Source: JAHEGP01 sp963751595 (GTDB lineage: Bacteria > Pseudomonadota > Gammaproteobacteria > Pseudomonadales > JAHEGP01). Taken from it: a DNA stretch of 64,000 nt. Below the pieces are notes generated by a model. It ran no database searches. It saw only the letters and a program-made list of their open reading frames with translations, and had not been told where the DNA came from. A program made the position numbers and the translations under genes. Below are positions 35,130 through 43,770 of the stretch, piece after piece; positions within the stretch are counted from its first letter, which is position 1; each line of letters starts with the position of its first letter. The stretch spans positions 186,001 through 250,000 of the forward strand of contig CAVVVC010000001.1 in assembly GCA_963751595.1 (NCBI GenBank). Direction: 5' to 3'.

Positions 35130-37556
35130 ATGCATATGTCACTGACCACCTTTTTTGGTAGCAAGCCGGGCCATTGCTCGGCTTTTCTGTTGATACTTTG
35201 GCTGTTGGGCGCCTGCTCATCCTCTGATCAACCGGATTCTGCCGACCTGGCCAGGTTTGACTATGACCTGATTTCCAGCTTGCCCGAGCAAACGATGGAC
35301 TTCAGCACTGAAGTACAACCCGTTCTCGAGCGGCGCTGCGTGGTTTGCCACGGTTGTTACGATGCGCCCTGCCAGTTGAAGTTTTCCTCGGTTGCAGGCA
35401 TTGATCGTGGTGCCAGTAAGGAAGTCGTATACAACGGTGCTCGAATCAAGCCGGCGAAGCCGAGCCGATTGTTTATCGACGGCAGTACCACCGAGCAATG
35501 GCGGCAACGGGATTTCTATTCGATCTTCGCCCCGGATCGCGATTCACTCGGCCCCCAGGAGCGTCTGAGCAGCTCCGTCATGTACCAGATGCTGCTGCTG
35601 AAGCAGCTCCATCCCCAGCCCGTGGCGGGCATGCTTCCCGACAGCATTGACACCAGCCTTGGTCGATCCCAGAGCTGCCCCAAGCTCGATGAGTTCGACA
35701 AGTATGCGAAGAAATTTCCGCTGCAGGGTATGCCGTTTGCAATGCCCAATCTCGCCCATGATGAGTACGCCACGTTGGTGCACTGGATTGCCCAGGGTGC
35801 GCCGATGCCCGGTGCCACGCCGCCGAGCGCCGAGGTGCAGCCACAGCTTGCAACCTGGGAAACGTTTCTCAATGGCAGTGGCAACAAGCAGCAACTGGTC
35901 AGCCGTTATCTCTACGAACACCTGTTCCAGGCGCATATCCACTTCGAGGGCAGCCATAACCGCGAGTTTTACCGGCTGGTACGTTCCAGTACGCCGCCCG
36001 GGAAAGCCATCGAGGTCATCAGTACACGGCGCGCGTACGGAGACCCCGAGGGGCCGGTCTACTATCGCCTGGAGCGTATCCAGGGCAGTATCGTGGCCAA
36101 GGACCACGTCGTCTACGAGTGGTCCGATGCGCGTCTGCAGCGCTACCGCCAGTTGTTCCTCGAGCCCGACTATGAAGTCGCGGAATTGCCGGGTTTCGAG
36201 CCGGCGCTGGCTTCAAACCCGATTCGCACCTTCGCGGCGCTGCCGGTGGATTCCCGTTATCGCTTCCTCCTCGATGATGCAAAGTTTTTTATCGAGGGCT
36301 TTATCAAGGGGCCGGTTTGTCGCGGGCAAATCGCCCTCAACGTGATCGAGGACCAGTTCTGGGTGGTTTTCTTCGACCCCGATGCTCCGCTGACATCGCG
36401 GGACCCGGAGTTTCTCAATGCCATGGGCGATTATCTTGCATCACCGTCGGAGTTGGGCGACAACTTCAAGGTGCTCAGCGGCCGCAAGCATTACGGGGAG
36501 TTGCATAGAAAATACATGGAAGCCCGCCAGAACCACACGGTAGCCGTCGAACCGGTGCCCATCGAGGAGGCCATGAATTATGTTTGGGATGGCGACGGCG
36601 ACAATCCCAACGCCGCGCTGACCATTTTCAGGCACTTCGACAGCGCCTCGGTGGACTACGGTTTTATCGGCGACTATCCCGAGACGGCCTGGGTTATCGA
36701 CTACCCCCTGCTCGAGCGGATTCACTACCTGCTGGTGGCCGGCTACGACGTCTACGGCAATCTGGGGCACCAATTGAACTCCCGCCTGTATATGGATTTC
36801 TTGCGAATAGAGGGAGAGGATTACTTTCTGAGCTTTTTACCCGCCGCGCGACGGGAGTCGATACGCGCGGGATGGTACGACGGCATCCGCTCTGGCTTGG
36901 AAGGCTCCACGGCTGTTACCGACTGGTTCGAACGCGAGTTCGTTACCGGCTACCAGACTGACGACCCCCAGGGCGAGCTCTACCAATACCTCGAGCGGCA
37001 CCTGGGATCGCTGACCGGCGGCGTTGACTATCTCAATCGTTGCGACGATCTCGATTGCGCCGAACCTGAATACGACCGGAAGCGCCAGCGGGTAGAGCGG
37101 GCCATGCGCCGTGCAACGGAAGTCAGTGGCATGATGATTCAGTACCTGCCCGATGTCGCGCTTCTGCGGGTGCGAATGGGCGGCGATCCCGCGGACGACC
37201 TTGCCTACAGTCTGATCAGCAATATCGCCTACAAAACCGTGAGCTCGATGTTTCAGACAGAGAAACCCGGCGACCAGCGTGATTACGCCTACGATACCCA
37301 GACTGTGGTGCCGTTTATTGCCGGCAGCTACCCGGATTTTTTCTACGAAGTGGATTTCGAGGACATTGATGATTTCGCGGAGCACTACACGACGCTGGTG
37401 AACCCGGAGCAATACCAGCAGTTTGTGGCGCGTTTCGGGGTGCGACGCACGGATTCCCGGTTCTGGGCGACCGCTGACTGGTTCAACCAGCATTACCTGG
37501 CGGAAAAGCCCCTGACAGCGGGAATTCTGGATCTCAATCGCTACAAAAACAGGTAG
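35130..37556 (+). CDS. cti: Fatty acid cis/trans isomerase Cti
   Basis: Cti is a periplasmic c-type haem enzyme that converts cis to trans unsaturated acyl chains in membrane phospholipids without energy, stiffening the membrane under solvent or heat stress. The start at 35130 gives about 808 residues with a lipobox-like LLGAC; the frame is open back to 35013 but that leader is not signal-like. The haem site is CVVCH in VLERRCVVCHGCYDAPCQLK, the family signature. It follows two mechanosensitive channels, so this stretch is a membrane-stress neighbourhood. Confidence 0.94.
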   Translation: MHMSLTTFFGSKPGHCSAFLLILWLLGACSSSDQPDSADLARFDYDLISSLPEQTMDFSTEVQPVLERRCVVCHGCYDAPCQLKFSSVAGIDRGASKEVVYNGARIKPAKPSRLFIDGSTTEQWRQRDFYSIFAPDRDSLGPQERLSSSVMYQMLLLKQLHPQPVAGMLPDSIDTSLGRSQSCPKLDEFDKYAKKFPLQGMPFAMPNLAHDEYATLVHWIAQGAPMPGATPPSAEVQPQLATWETFLNGSGNKQQLVSRYLYEHLFQAHIHFEGSHNREFYRLVRSSTPPGKAIEVISTRRAYGDPEGPVYYRLERIQGSIVAKDHVVYEWSDARLQRYRQLFLEPDYEVAELPGFEPALASNPIRTFAALPVDSRYRFLLDDAKFFIEGFIKGPVCRGQIALNVIEDQFWVVFFDPDAPLTSRDPEFLNAMGDYLASPSELGDNFKVLSGRKHYGELHRKYMEARQNHTVAVEPVPIEEAMNYVWDGDGDNPNAALTIFRHFDSASVDYGFIGDYPETAWVIDYPLLERIHYLLVAGYDVYGNLGHQLNSRLYMDFLRIEGEDYFLSFLPAARRESIRAGWYDGIRSGLEGSTAVTDWFEREFVTGYQTDDPQGELYQYLERHLGSLTGGVDYLNRCDDLDCAEPEYDRKRQRVERAMRRATEVSGMMIQYLPDVALLRVRMGGDPADDLAYSLISNIAYKTVSSMFQTEKPGDQRDYAYDTQTVVPFIAGSYPDFFYEVDFEDIDDFAEHYTTLVNPEQYQQFVARFGVRRTDSRFWATADWFNQHYLAEKPLTAGILDLNRYKNR

Positions 37557-37600
37557 CGAGCAACGCCGGGGGGCCGGCCGCTGGGCAGGTACTGCGGCGC

Positions 37601-38707
37601 CTACATCAGGCGGCTGGAGTCTGCTCTGCGGTGTGCCTTGATGGCTTCTTCGATATTGATCAATTCCACCACATTCTCAAGGTCGATAACGCCAGTGAGT
37701 TCCCCGAACCGGGTGACCCCGACCAACGGGGTTTCCATAGTCCGCAACTGGTTAAAAATCGTCTCCATCGCTTCGTGCTCATCCACACAGGGCAGCTTGG
37801 CCAGGGTGAGTTGCTCTACTTGGGCATGCTCGCCATGGTCTCGCAGACCCTGCAGCAGGCCTTTCTGGGTGAGTAGTCCGTGGGGGCGCCCGTTGCCAAG
37901 GACCGGGAAATGCTTTTGTGTTGTTTGCAGGGTGAGATCCGCTGCTCGTTGCAGTGGGTCTGAGCTCTGCAGGCTCTCGAAGTGGGTGATCATCGACTGG
38001 CCGGCCGTGGACTTGAAGAGAGCCGCATGCATCTGCTCGGAGCTGGCCTCGCCGGCTGCACCCAACCAAATGAAAGCCGCGATCAGCATCAGGAACGGGT
38101 TGTAGAGAAGGCCCAGCACAAACATGACTACCGCAAGGCCCTGGCCGATGGCAGCGGCCCTGCGGGTAGCGGGCTCCCTTCCCATTCGCATCGCCATGGC
38201 GGCCCGCAGCACACGCCCGCCGTCCATGGGAAAGGCGGGAAGCATGTTGAACACCGCCAGCATGAAGTTCAGCACCATGACCTTATAGAGAAAAGGCACT
38301 TCAGCAGTCAGCGCACTATCGGCGTTTAACTGTACCGGGCTGAGATTGAACCAAAGCCATAATACCCCCGCAATCACCAGGTTTACCGCCGGCCCGGCAA
38401 CGGCGACCAGCATTTCCTCCCGGGGGTTCTCCGGCATCTTTTCCATCGCTGCCACCCCACCAATGGGAAGCAGGGTGATGCTGCGGGTGGTAGTGCCATA
38501 TCGCCTGGCGGTGAGGGCATGGCCGAATTCGTGCAGCACCACGCAGCCGAACAACACGAGAATCAGGGCGATTCCCTCGACAACCGCATCGATGCTATGG
38601 GTGTTCTGCCAGTAAACGATGCCGATCCACAGCAATAGCAGAAAAAACGTCAGATGGATCGATACATCGATGCCGCTGATGCGTGCGACTTTCCAGGACC
38701 ATTTCAT
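37601..38707 (-). CDS. Site-2 metalloprotease (M50, Rip-type) with C-terminal CBS domains
   Basis: This 368-residue polytopic protein has the zinc site HEFGH in VVLHEFGHALTARRYG (about residue 60) and the second metal motif in LPAFPMDGGRVLRA, with five or six membrane segments over residues 15-220. The C-terminal region (about 235-360) holds two CBS-like units (LTLQTTQKHFPVLGNGRPHG; FGELTGVIDLENVV), which usually sense adenine nucleotides. Such proteases cut anti-sigma factors or other membrane regulators, but no substrate is encoded next to it. It is divergent from nadA. Confidence 0.92.
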   Translation of the reverse strand: MKWSWKVARISGIDVSIHLTFFLLLLWIGIVYWQNTHSIDAVVEGIALILVLFGCVVLHEFGHALTARRYGTTTRSITLLPIGGVAAMEKMPENPREEMLVAVAGPAVNLVIAGVLWLWFNLSPVQLNADSALTAEVPFLYKVMVLNFMLAVFNMLPAFPMDGGRVLRAAMAMRMGREPATRRAAAIGQGLAVVMFVLGLLYNPFLMLIAAFIWLGAAGEASSEQMHAALFKSTAGQSMITHFESLQSSDPLQRAADLTLQTTQKHFPVLGNGRPHGLLTQKGLLQGLRDHGEHAQVEQLTLAKLPCVDEHEAMETIFNQLRTMETPLVGVTRFGELTGVIDLENVVELINIEEAIKAHRRADSSRLM

Positions 38708-38873
38708 AACAGGGCCTTTTCGCTTGATGTGTTTGCCACATTTAAGGTAACGACCGTGACCGGATTTTGGATCAGTATACCAATTCTCACCACGGTGAAC
38801 GCAGGCCCTTGGCGTCGTCCGTTGGCCCTTGTGCCGGGGGCTTTGCGGTCATGTGCGGCAGTGCTGGCCGGCT

Positions 38874-38900
38874 TTGCAGGCTAACGGTTTATGGTAATAT
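38874..38900 (+). promoter_or_regulatory. Putative sigma-70 promoter of nadA
   Basis: TTGCAG (38874-38879) and TAATAT (38895-38900) lie 15 bases apart, 30 bases before the nadA start. A strong ribosome binding site, GGGGAGGA, is at 38917-38924. The short spacer makes the promoter call tentative. Confidence 0.35.
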
Positions 38901-38929
38901 CCGAGGCTTGAGAGTAGGGGAGGAATCCC

Positions 38930-39991
38930 ATGACAGGCAAACCGCGTCCGGATGAGGCCGCCCGTACCATGGTGCAGGATTACATTTTTGGGCACCATGG
39001 CCGGAAGGAGTTCACCGCGGAAGAAGTCGCGCGCTACAAGAGCCGCATCCGTGGCTTGTTAGAGCAGCATAACGCGGTCCTGGTAGCACATTACTACACC
39101 GACCCGCTGCTGCAGGAGCTGGCCGAGGAAACCGGGGGCTGTGTCTCGGACTCCCTGGAGATGGCGCGCTTTGGCAAGAATCACCCCGCTGATACCCTGG
39201 TGGTTGCCGGAGTCAAATTCATGGGTGAAACCGCCAAGATACTCAGCCCGGAAAAACGCGTGCTGATGCCAGACCTCGAGGCGACATGTTCCCTGGATCT
39301 CGGTTGTCCGATCGATGAGTTTTCCGCTTTTTGTGATGCCCACCCGGATCGTGTCGTGGTGGTCTATGCCAACACATCCGCCGCCGTCAAGGCTCGCGCT
39401 GACTGGGTCGTCACTTCCAGCATTGCCCTGGCGGTTGCCGAGCATCTGTCGGAGCGCGGCAAGAAGATACTTTGGGCCCCCGACAAACATCTGGGTAGTT
39501 ACATACAGCAAAAAACCGGCGCCGATGTGCTGTGTTGGGACGGTGCCTGTATCGTGCACGAGGAATTCAAGGCGCAGGGCTTGATCGATTTGCAGCAGGT
39601 CTATCCTGAGGCAGCCGTCCTGGTGCATCCGGAGTCCCCGGCGTCGGTGGTTGCCCTGGCGGACGTAGTGGGCTCGACCTCGCAGATCATCCGTGCCACC
39701 CAGGAGCTCCCCAACCGGCAGTTTATCGTGGCTACCGACCAGGGCATTTTCTACAAAATGCAGCAAGCCTCCCCCGACAAGGAATTGATCATCGCGCCGA
39801 CCGCCGGCAGCGGCGCCACATGCAGGTCCTGTGCCAATTGTCCCTGGATGGCCATGAATTCATTGGAGAACCTGGCCGCGACGCTGGAACAGGGACACAA
39901 TGAAATTCATATCGATCCCTTGATACGCGAAAAGGCATTGAAGCCTTTGGAACGCATGGTCAACTTCGTTGCCGAAAACCCGGTTTCCTAG
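38930..39991 (+). CDS. nadA: Quinolinate synthase NadA
   Basis: NadA condenses iminoaspartate with dihydroxyacetone phosphate to quinolinate in de novo NAD synthesis, using a [4Fe-4S] cluster. The 353-residue protein shows the three cluster cysteines in their usual contexts (LEATCSLDLGCP; CWDGACIVHEEF; GATCRSCANCPWMAMN) and the substrate motifs VAHYYTDPLLQELAEETGG and VGSTSQII. The ATG at 38930 has a strong GGGGAGGA site five bases upstream. It is monocistronic and divergent from the protease gene. An NAD synthetase homologue lies 12 kb away in another locus. Confidence 0.97.
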   Translation: MTGKPRPDEAARTMVQDYIFGHHGRKEFTAEEVARYKSRIRGLLEQHNAVLVAHYYTDPLLQELAEETGGCVSDSLEMARFGKNHPADTLVVAGVKFMGETAKILSPEKRVLMPDLEATCSLDLGCPIDEFSAFCDAHPDRVVVVYANTSAAVKARADWVVTSSIALAVAEHLSERGKKILWAPDKHLGSYIQQKTGADVLCWDGACIVHEEFKAQGLIDLQQVYPEAAVLVHPESPASVVALADVVGSTSQIIRATQELPNRQFIVATDQGIFYKMQQASPDKELIIAPTAGSGATCRSCANCPWMAMNSLENLAATLEQGHNEIHIDPLIREKALKPLERMVNFVAENPVS

Positions 39992-40053
39992 GAGGCTGCT
40001 AGGAGGTTTGGTTTGGCGTCGGTAGCCGGGGCACCCAGAGCCCTGCAGCTCGC

Positions 40054-40641
40054 TCAGCGACTCGCGCAGTCGCCTGTGATGATCCCCCGCGAAGTCAGGC
40101 TGAGCCCTTTAGCTCCGCGGTAACCCGCCATGACGGTCTCTATCAGGGGCTTATCGGCATTGTCGGGTAGCGACCAGTCAACAGTGAAATTTGCCCCGAA
40201 GTTGCCGCGCATATCGTGTTGGTCGATGATATAGGTCGCCGTTGCCATGGGAGCCAGTTTCCAGGGCGTGGACAAAATTGCCTCGATCTGGTTGCCCTGG
40301 GTTCCGAAGTAGGCGATGTTCGTGATGTAAATGGGCTGCTCGCGGCTGGTGTTGCGAATACTCAGGTTGATGGCCAGCGGAATACTGCCACCTTCAAACA
40401 GGTAAATGTCCGAGTACGCCGGTACATAGGTAGAACAGTTCGTAGCAGACTCTGGCAGGGCTTGTTCCGGATTGACGCGATGAAAGTGGGGCCCCTGCTC
40501 CGGTCGGCGGGTAACAAAACTCTTCCCCGCTAGCGCCGGAGTAGGGAGCAAGAGCGTAATGTGTGCAGTGACAAGTGCTGCTGCGACAGCGTATCTCTGG
40601 AGCATGGTGACATCCCGGGGTGACGGTTGCGCGGGGTGCAT
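40054..40641 (-). CDS. DUF3124 exported protein
   Basis: I place the start at the ATG at 40641, which has AGGGGA just upstream, 23 bases after the bepA stop; the product has about 195 residues. A signal peptide follows (VTAHITLLLPTPALA). The mature domain matches the DUF3124 pattern as I recall it: STYVPAYSDIYLFEG, LSIRNTSREQPIYITNIAYF, the LAPMATATYIIDQHDMRGNF core and a C-terminal GLSLTSRGI. The function of the family is unknown. It is probably co-transcribed with bepA. Confidence 0.85.
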   Translation of the reverse strand: MHPAQPSPRDVTMLQRYAVAAALVTAHITLLLPTPALAGKSFVTRRPEQGPHFHRVNPEQALPESATNCSTYVPAYSDIYLFEGGSIPLAINLSIRNTSREQPIYITNIAYFGTQGNQIEAILSTPWKLAPMATATYIIDQHDMRGNFGANFTVDWSLPDNADKPLIETVMAGYRGAKGLSLTSRGIITGDCASR

Positions 40642-40663
40642 GTCCCCTGCCGATAGCACAATG

Positions 40664-42136
40664 CTACTCGAAATCGAGGCTTTCTTTCCAGCGTCTGATC
40701 TCGCTGATGCGCTGTCGCAGTCTCGCGCCAGCCACGGTGTTGGGACCCGCCTCCAGCAAGGCATAATTGAGCTGGCGCATGGCCTGGTCGGGCTGTCCCA
40801 TCAACACGAAGTATTCGGCCCGCGCTTCATGGAGGCCGATGATATCGTTGGAGAGGCCCCGGACTTCGGCCAGTTGGTACCAGAGTTCGGGATCTGATGG
40901 TCTTTGCTCGGTATGTGCCTCGAGCAACCGGGCCGCCTCCTGCTTGTCTCCTACCCGCAACAGTGCCTCGTAATAACTCATTGTCAGTGGATGGTTGCCG
41001 GGGTTATAGCGCAATTGGCGTTGCAGCATTGCTGCTGCCTTTTTCGCCTCACCCTGGGCCTGCCAGAGCTCGCTCTGTGCCACCAGGTAGGTTATCCGCT
41101 GTGGATCCTGCTCCAGTAACAGCGTGAGCTCTTGCTGGGCATCCTCCAGTCGCCTTGCTTTGACCAGCGCCAGCACCAGGCCGTAGCGATAGGCACTGGC
41201 TAAATCGGGATTATTATTCATCTCGGTACGAAAACGCTTGATCGCCGCATTGACGTTTTTCTCAAAATGCAACTGCACCCGGGCCTGCATCAGATGGTAT
41301 TCGAAATTGTCCTGGGGCTTGCGTCGGGGATAGCGGGCCGCGCGGCTGCGAGCGTCGGAAATCCGCCGCTCCGTTATCGGGTGGGTTAGCAGGAACTCCG
41401 GGGGCGCGCTGTAGTAGCGCCCGGCGCGCTGCATTTGTTCGAACATGCCGGCAACCGCCATCGGATCCATATCGGCATTGATCATTGTGAGCATGCCAAT
41501 CCGGTCCGCCTCCTGCTCATTCTGGCGGCTGTAGCGCAAGCGGCTTTCCAGCGATGCAGCCTGGGTTGCGGTTATTGCCGCCAGGCCGGCGTCGCCGCCT
41601 GCTGTCGCCGCAATGACCAGGGCGCCGAGCAGGGCAGCGAGATTGGTGATGGTGGCATTTTTTTGTTTCTCGACGCTGCGAGCGAAGTGCCGTTGACTGA
41701 GGTGGGCCAATTCGTGGGAGAGGACGGATGCCAGCTGGTCCTCGTCTTTGGCGTAGAGGAACATGCCGTTGTGCACGCCAATGACGCCGCCGGGCACGGC
41801 GAAGGCATTCATGGTCTTGTTATCCACTACCACCAGTTCCAGGCGTCGGTCCTGTAGCTGGCTGAAGCTGGCGAGGCGATACACCAGGTGTTCGAGGTAA
41901 TCGGTAAGCAGCGGATCATTGATGATCGGCGCTTCGTTGCGAAACGCCATGAGCCAGCCTCGCCCCAGTTGGAATTCCTCCTCGCTGGAGAACATGCTGG
42001 AGCTGGCATCACCGAGCTCCGGTATCTGCAGGTCGGCGCTCACAGACCAGGCGGGTGGGGCCAGTTGCAAGCACAGCATCAGCGCCAGGCTACGAGCCAG
42101 GCGCCGGCTTAAACTGTGGCTGCGAGCAAGGTACAT
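40664..42136 (-). CDS. bepA: Periplasmic M48 metalloprotease/chaperone BepA (YfgC)
   Basis: BepA degrades or rescues stalled outer-membrane proteins such as LptD at the BAM complex. With the ATG at 42136 the protein has about 490 residues, a signal peptide (LARSLALMLCLQLAPPAWSV), the zinc motif HELAH in SVLSHELAHLSQRHFARS, the third zinc ligand Glu in NEQEADRIG, and a C-terminal TPR domain (AAMLQRQLRYNPGNHPLTMS; WYQLAEVRGLSNDIIGLHEA). This is the standard BepA layout and length. It is divergent from tusA, as often seen in Gammaproteobacteria. Confidence 0.94.
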   Translation of the reverse strand: MYLARSHSLSRRLARSLALMLCLQLAPPAWSVSADLQIPELGDASSSMFSSEEEFQLGRGWLMAFRNEAPIINDPLLTDYLEHLVYRLASFSQLQDRRLELVVVDNKTMNAFAVPGGVIGVHNGMFLYAKDEDQLASVLSHELAHLSQRHFARSVEKQKNATITNLAALLGALVIAATAGGDAGLAAITATQAASLESRLRYSRQNEQEADRIGMLTMINADMDPMAVAGMFEQMQRAGRYYSAPPEFLLTHPITERRISDARSRAARYPRRKPQDNFEYHLMQARVQLHFEKNVNAAIKRFRTEMNNNPDLASAYRYGLVLALVKARRLEDAQQELTLLLEQDPQRITYLVAQSELWQAQGEAKKAAAMLQRQLRYNPGNHPLTMSYYEALLRVGDKQEAARLLEAHTEQRPSDPELWYQLAEVRGLSNDIIGLHEARAEYFVLMGQPDQAMRQLNYALLEAGPNTVAGARLRQRISEIRRWKESLDFE

Positions 42137-42273
42137 AACAGAGCCAGACTGTTCCCGTTCCGGTTTATTTTGGCCGGATCGGCAGCATTGCACGCGCGCA
42201 TTGCCTCCCTTTCCAGAATCCTGAATTGTGATAGCATACCAGCCCTTTACAGGTTTTGCCGCCGGGTTTTTCA

Positions 42274-42495
42274 ATGACGCAGCACCTCGATGCCACCGGG
42301 CTTGAATGCCCATTGCCATTGCTCAAAGCCAAGCAGGCGCTCAACAAACTGGAGGCCGGGCAGACTCTGCGAGTCCTCGCTTCCGACCCGGGCTCGGTGC
42401 GTGATTTTCGCGTATTCTGTGAGCATAGTGGTCATTTGTTGCTGGAATCTTCAGAGGCCGATGGCGTCTATAGTTACGTGTTGCAAAAGTGCTGA
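42274..42495 (+). CDS. tusA: TusA-family sulfurtransferase
   Basis: The product is a 73-residue TusA/SirA fold protein with the CPxP motif (GLECPLPLLKAKQ), Cys12 being the persulfide carrier. TusA relays sulfur from IscS for tRNA 2-thiolation and other pathways. The ATG at 42274 aligns with the usual start MTQHLDATG. The C-terminal Cys is the last residue. The usual partners tusBCDE are not nearby. Confidence 0.9.
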   Translation: MTQHLDATGLECPLPLLKAKQALNKLEAGQTLRVLASDPGSVRDFRVFCEHSGHLLLESSEADGVYSYVLQKC

Positions 42496-42690
42496 AGCCT
42501 GCCCGGGGCCAACGTGCCGCGGACCTTTGGACATCGGCGCACGCCGGCTGTCCCGGGCTTGACCGAGATTGTTTGAGATTGTGATTCGCTGAAATCGTTC
42601 CCCTTGTCGAAGTACGCTGCTACACCGGAGGGTCCGGCGTGGTTTTAAAGACCGGGGCGGAGTTGCCCCATTCTGGAATTAGAGCACTCT

Positions 42691-43770
42691 ATGCTGAAAG
42701 TATTTAGTCGCTGGTACAACCAGATCTTTGCCGAGGAAGAGGCCCTGATCCTGTTCCTGATGATCGCGGTGATTCTGCTGTTGATGATGACTCTCGGCAA
42801 CGTTCTGGCGCCCTTTGTCGCCAGCGCGATTTTCGCCTTCCTGCTGGAGGGCCTGGTCGCGAGCCTGCAGCGCTGGGGGATGCCGCGCTTGGCGGCCCTT
42901 TGTCTGACCTACGTGCTATTCGTGGGCGGGTTTCTGGTGATGATGGTGTTTGTCATGCCCCTTGCCTGGCGGCAAATGCTGGCTCTGTTCAACGAGTTCC
43001 CCGGTATGCTGGGAGCCGTGCAGGAGTCCCTGATCGGCCTGCAACAGACCTTCTCGGGAATTATCAGCGAAAAGCAACTGGAGCAATGGGCGACGGTCGC
43101 GAACGAGGAGTTTACCCGGCTGGGCCAGAAGGTGCTTAGCGTGTCGGTATCCAAGCTGCCCAACATCGTCGGAATCATGATTTACCTGGTGCTGGTACCG
43201 ATCCTGGTGTTCTTCATGCTCCTGGACAAGGACAAGATCCTCGCGTGGATGGCGGCATTTCTGCCTGCTGAGCGCCCCCTGATGCACGAGGTCTGGGTGG
43301 AAATGAACAAGCAGGTTGCCAACTATGCCCGGGGCAAAGCGATAGAAATTCTGGTGGTGGGGCTGGTCACATACGCCGCGTTCTCGATTATGGGCCTGGC
43401 TTACGCCGCGCTGCTGAGCCTGCTGGTGGGTCTCTCTGTGCTGATTCCCTACATCGGGGCAGCGGTGGTTACCATCCCGGTAGCACTGGTGGGTTTTTTC
43501 CAGTGGGGTTGGACCAACGAGTTTTTCACCCTGATCATTGTCTACGGCATCATCCAGGCCCTGGACGGTAACGTATTGGTTCCTTTGTTATTTTCTGAAG
43601 CGGTGAACCTGCATCCGATAGCGATCATCCTCGGTGTGCTGGTGTTCGGTGGAATCTGGGGCCTGTGGGGCGTGTTTTTTGCGATACCGTTGACCACCCT
43701 GATCAAGGCTCTGCTCCAATCCTGGCCGCGCACAGCTACCGTACACGATGTGGAGACCCTTCCCGAATGA
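42691..43770 (+). CDS. AI-2E family transporter (PerM-type permease)
   Basis: This 359-residue protein has about seven or eight membrane segments and the family pattern: paired N-terminal helices (ALILFLMIAVILLLMMTLGN; LAPFVASAIFAFLLEGL), a central soluble stretch, then ILGVLVFGGIWGLWGVFFAIPLTTL near the end. PerM-like proteins often sit beside bepA and tusA in Gammaproteobacteria, as here. Transport substrate is not known for this branch; true autoinducer-2 export is not implied. Its stop overlaps the M16 protease start as ATGA. Confidence 0.9.
   Translation: MLKVFSRWYNQIFAEEEALILFLMIAVILLLMMTLGNVLAPFVASAIFAFLLEGLVASLQRWGMPRLAALCLTYVLFVGGFLVMMVFVMPLAWRQMLALFNEFPGMLGAVQESLIGLQQTFSGIISEKQLEQWATVANEEFTRLGQKVLSVSVSKLPNIVGIMIYLVLVPILVFFMLLDKDKILAWMAAFLPAERPLMHEVWVEMNKQVANYARGKAIEILVVGLVTYAAFSIMGLAYAALLSLLVGLSVLIPYIGAAVVTIPVALVGFFQWGWTNEFFTLIIVYGIIQALDGNVLVPLLFSEAVNLHPIAIILGVLVFGGIWGLWGVFFAIPLTTLIKALLQSWPRTATVHDVETLPE

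Noticed and set aside
42691..43770. A quorum-sensing AI-2 exporter
   Set aside because: The family name is historical; the bepA/tusA neighbourhood indicates the PerM branch with unknown substrate.
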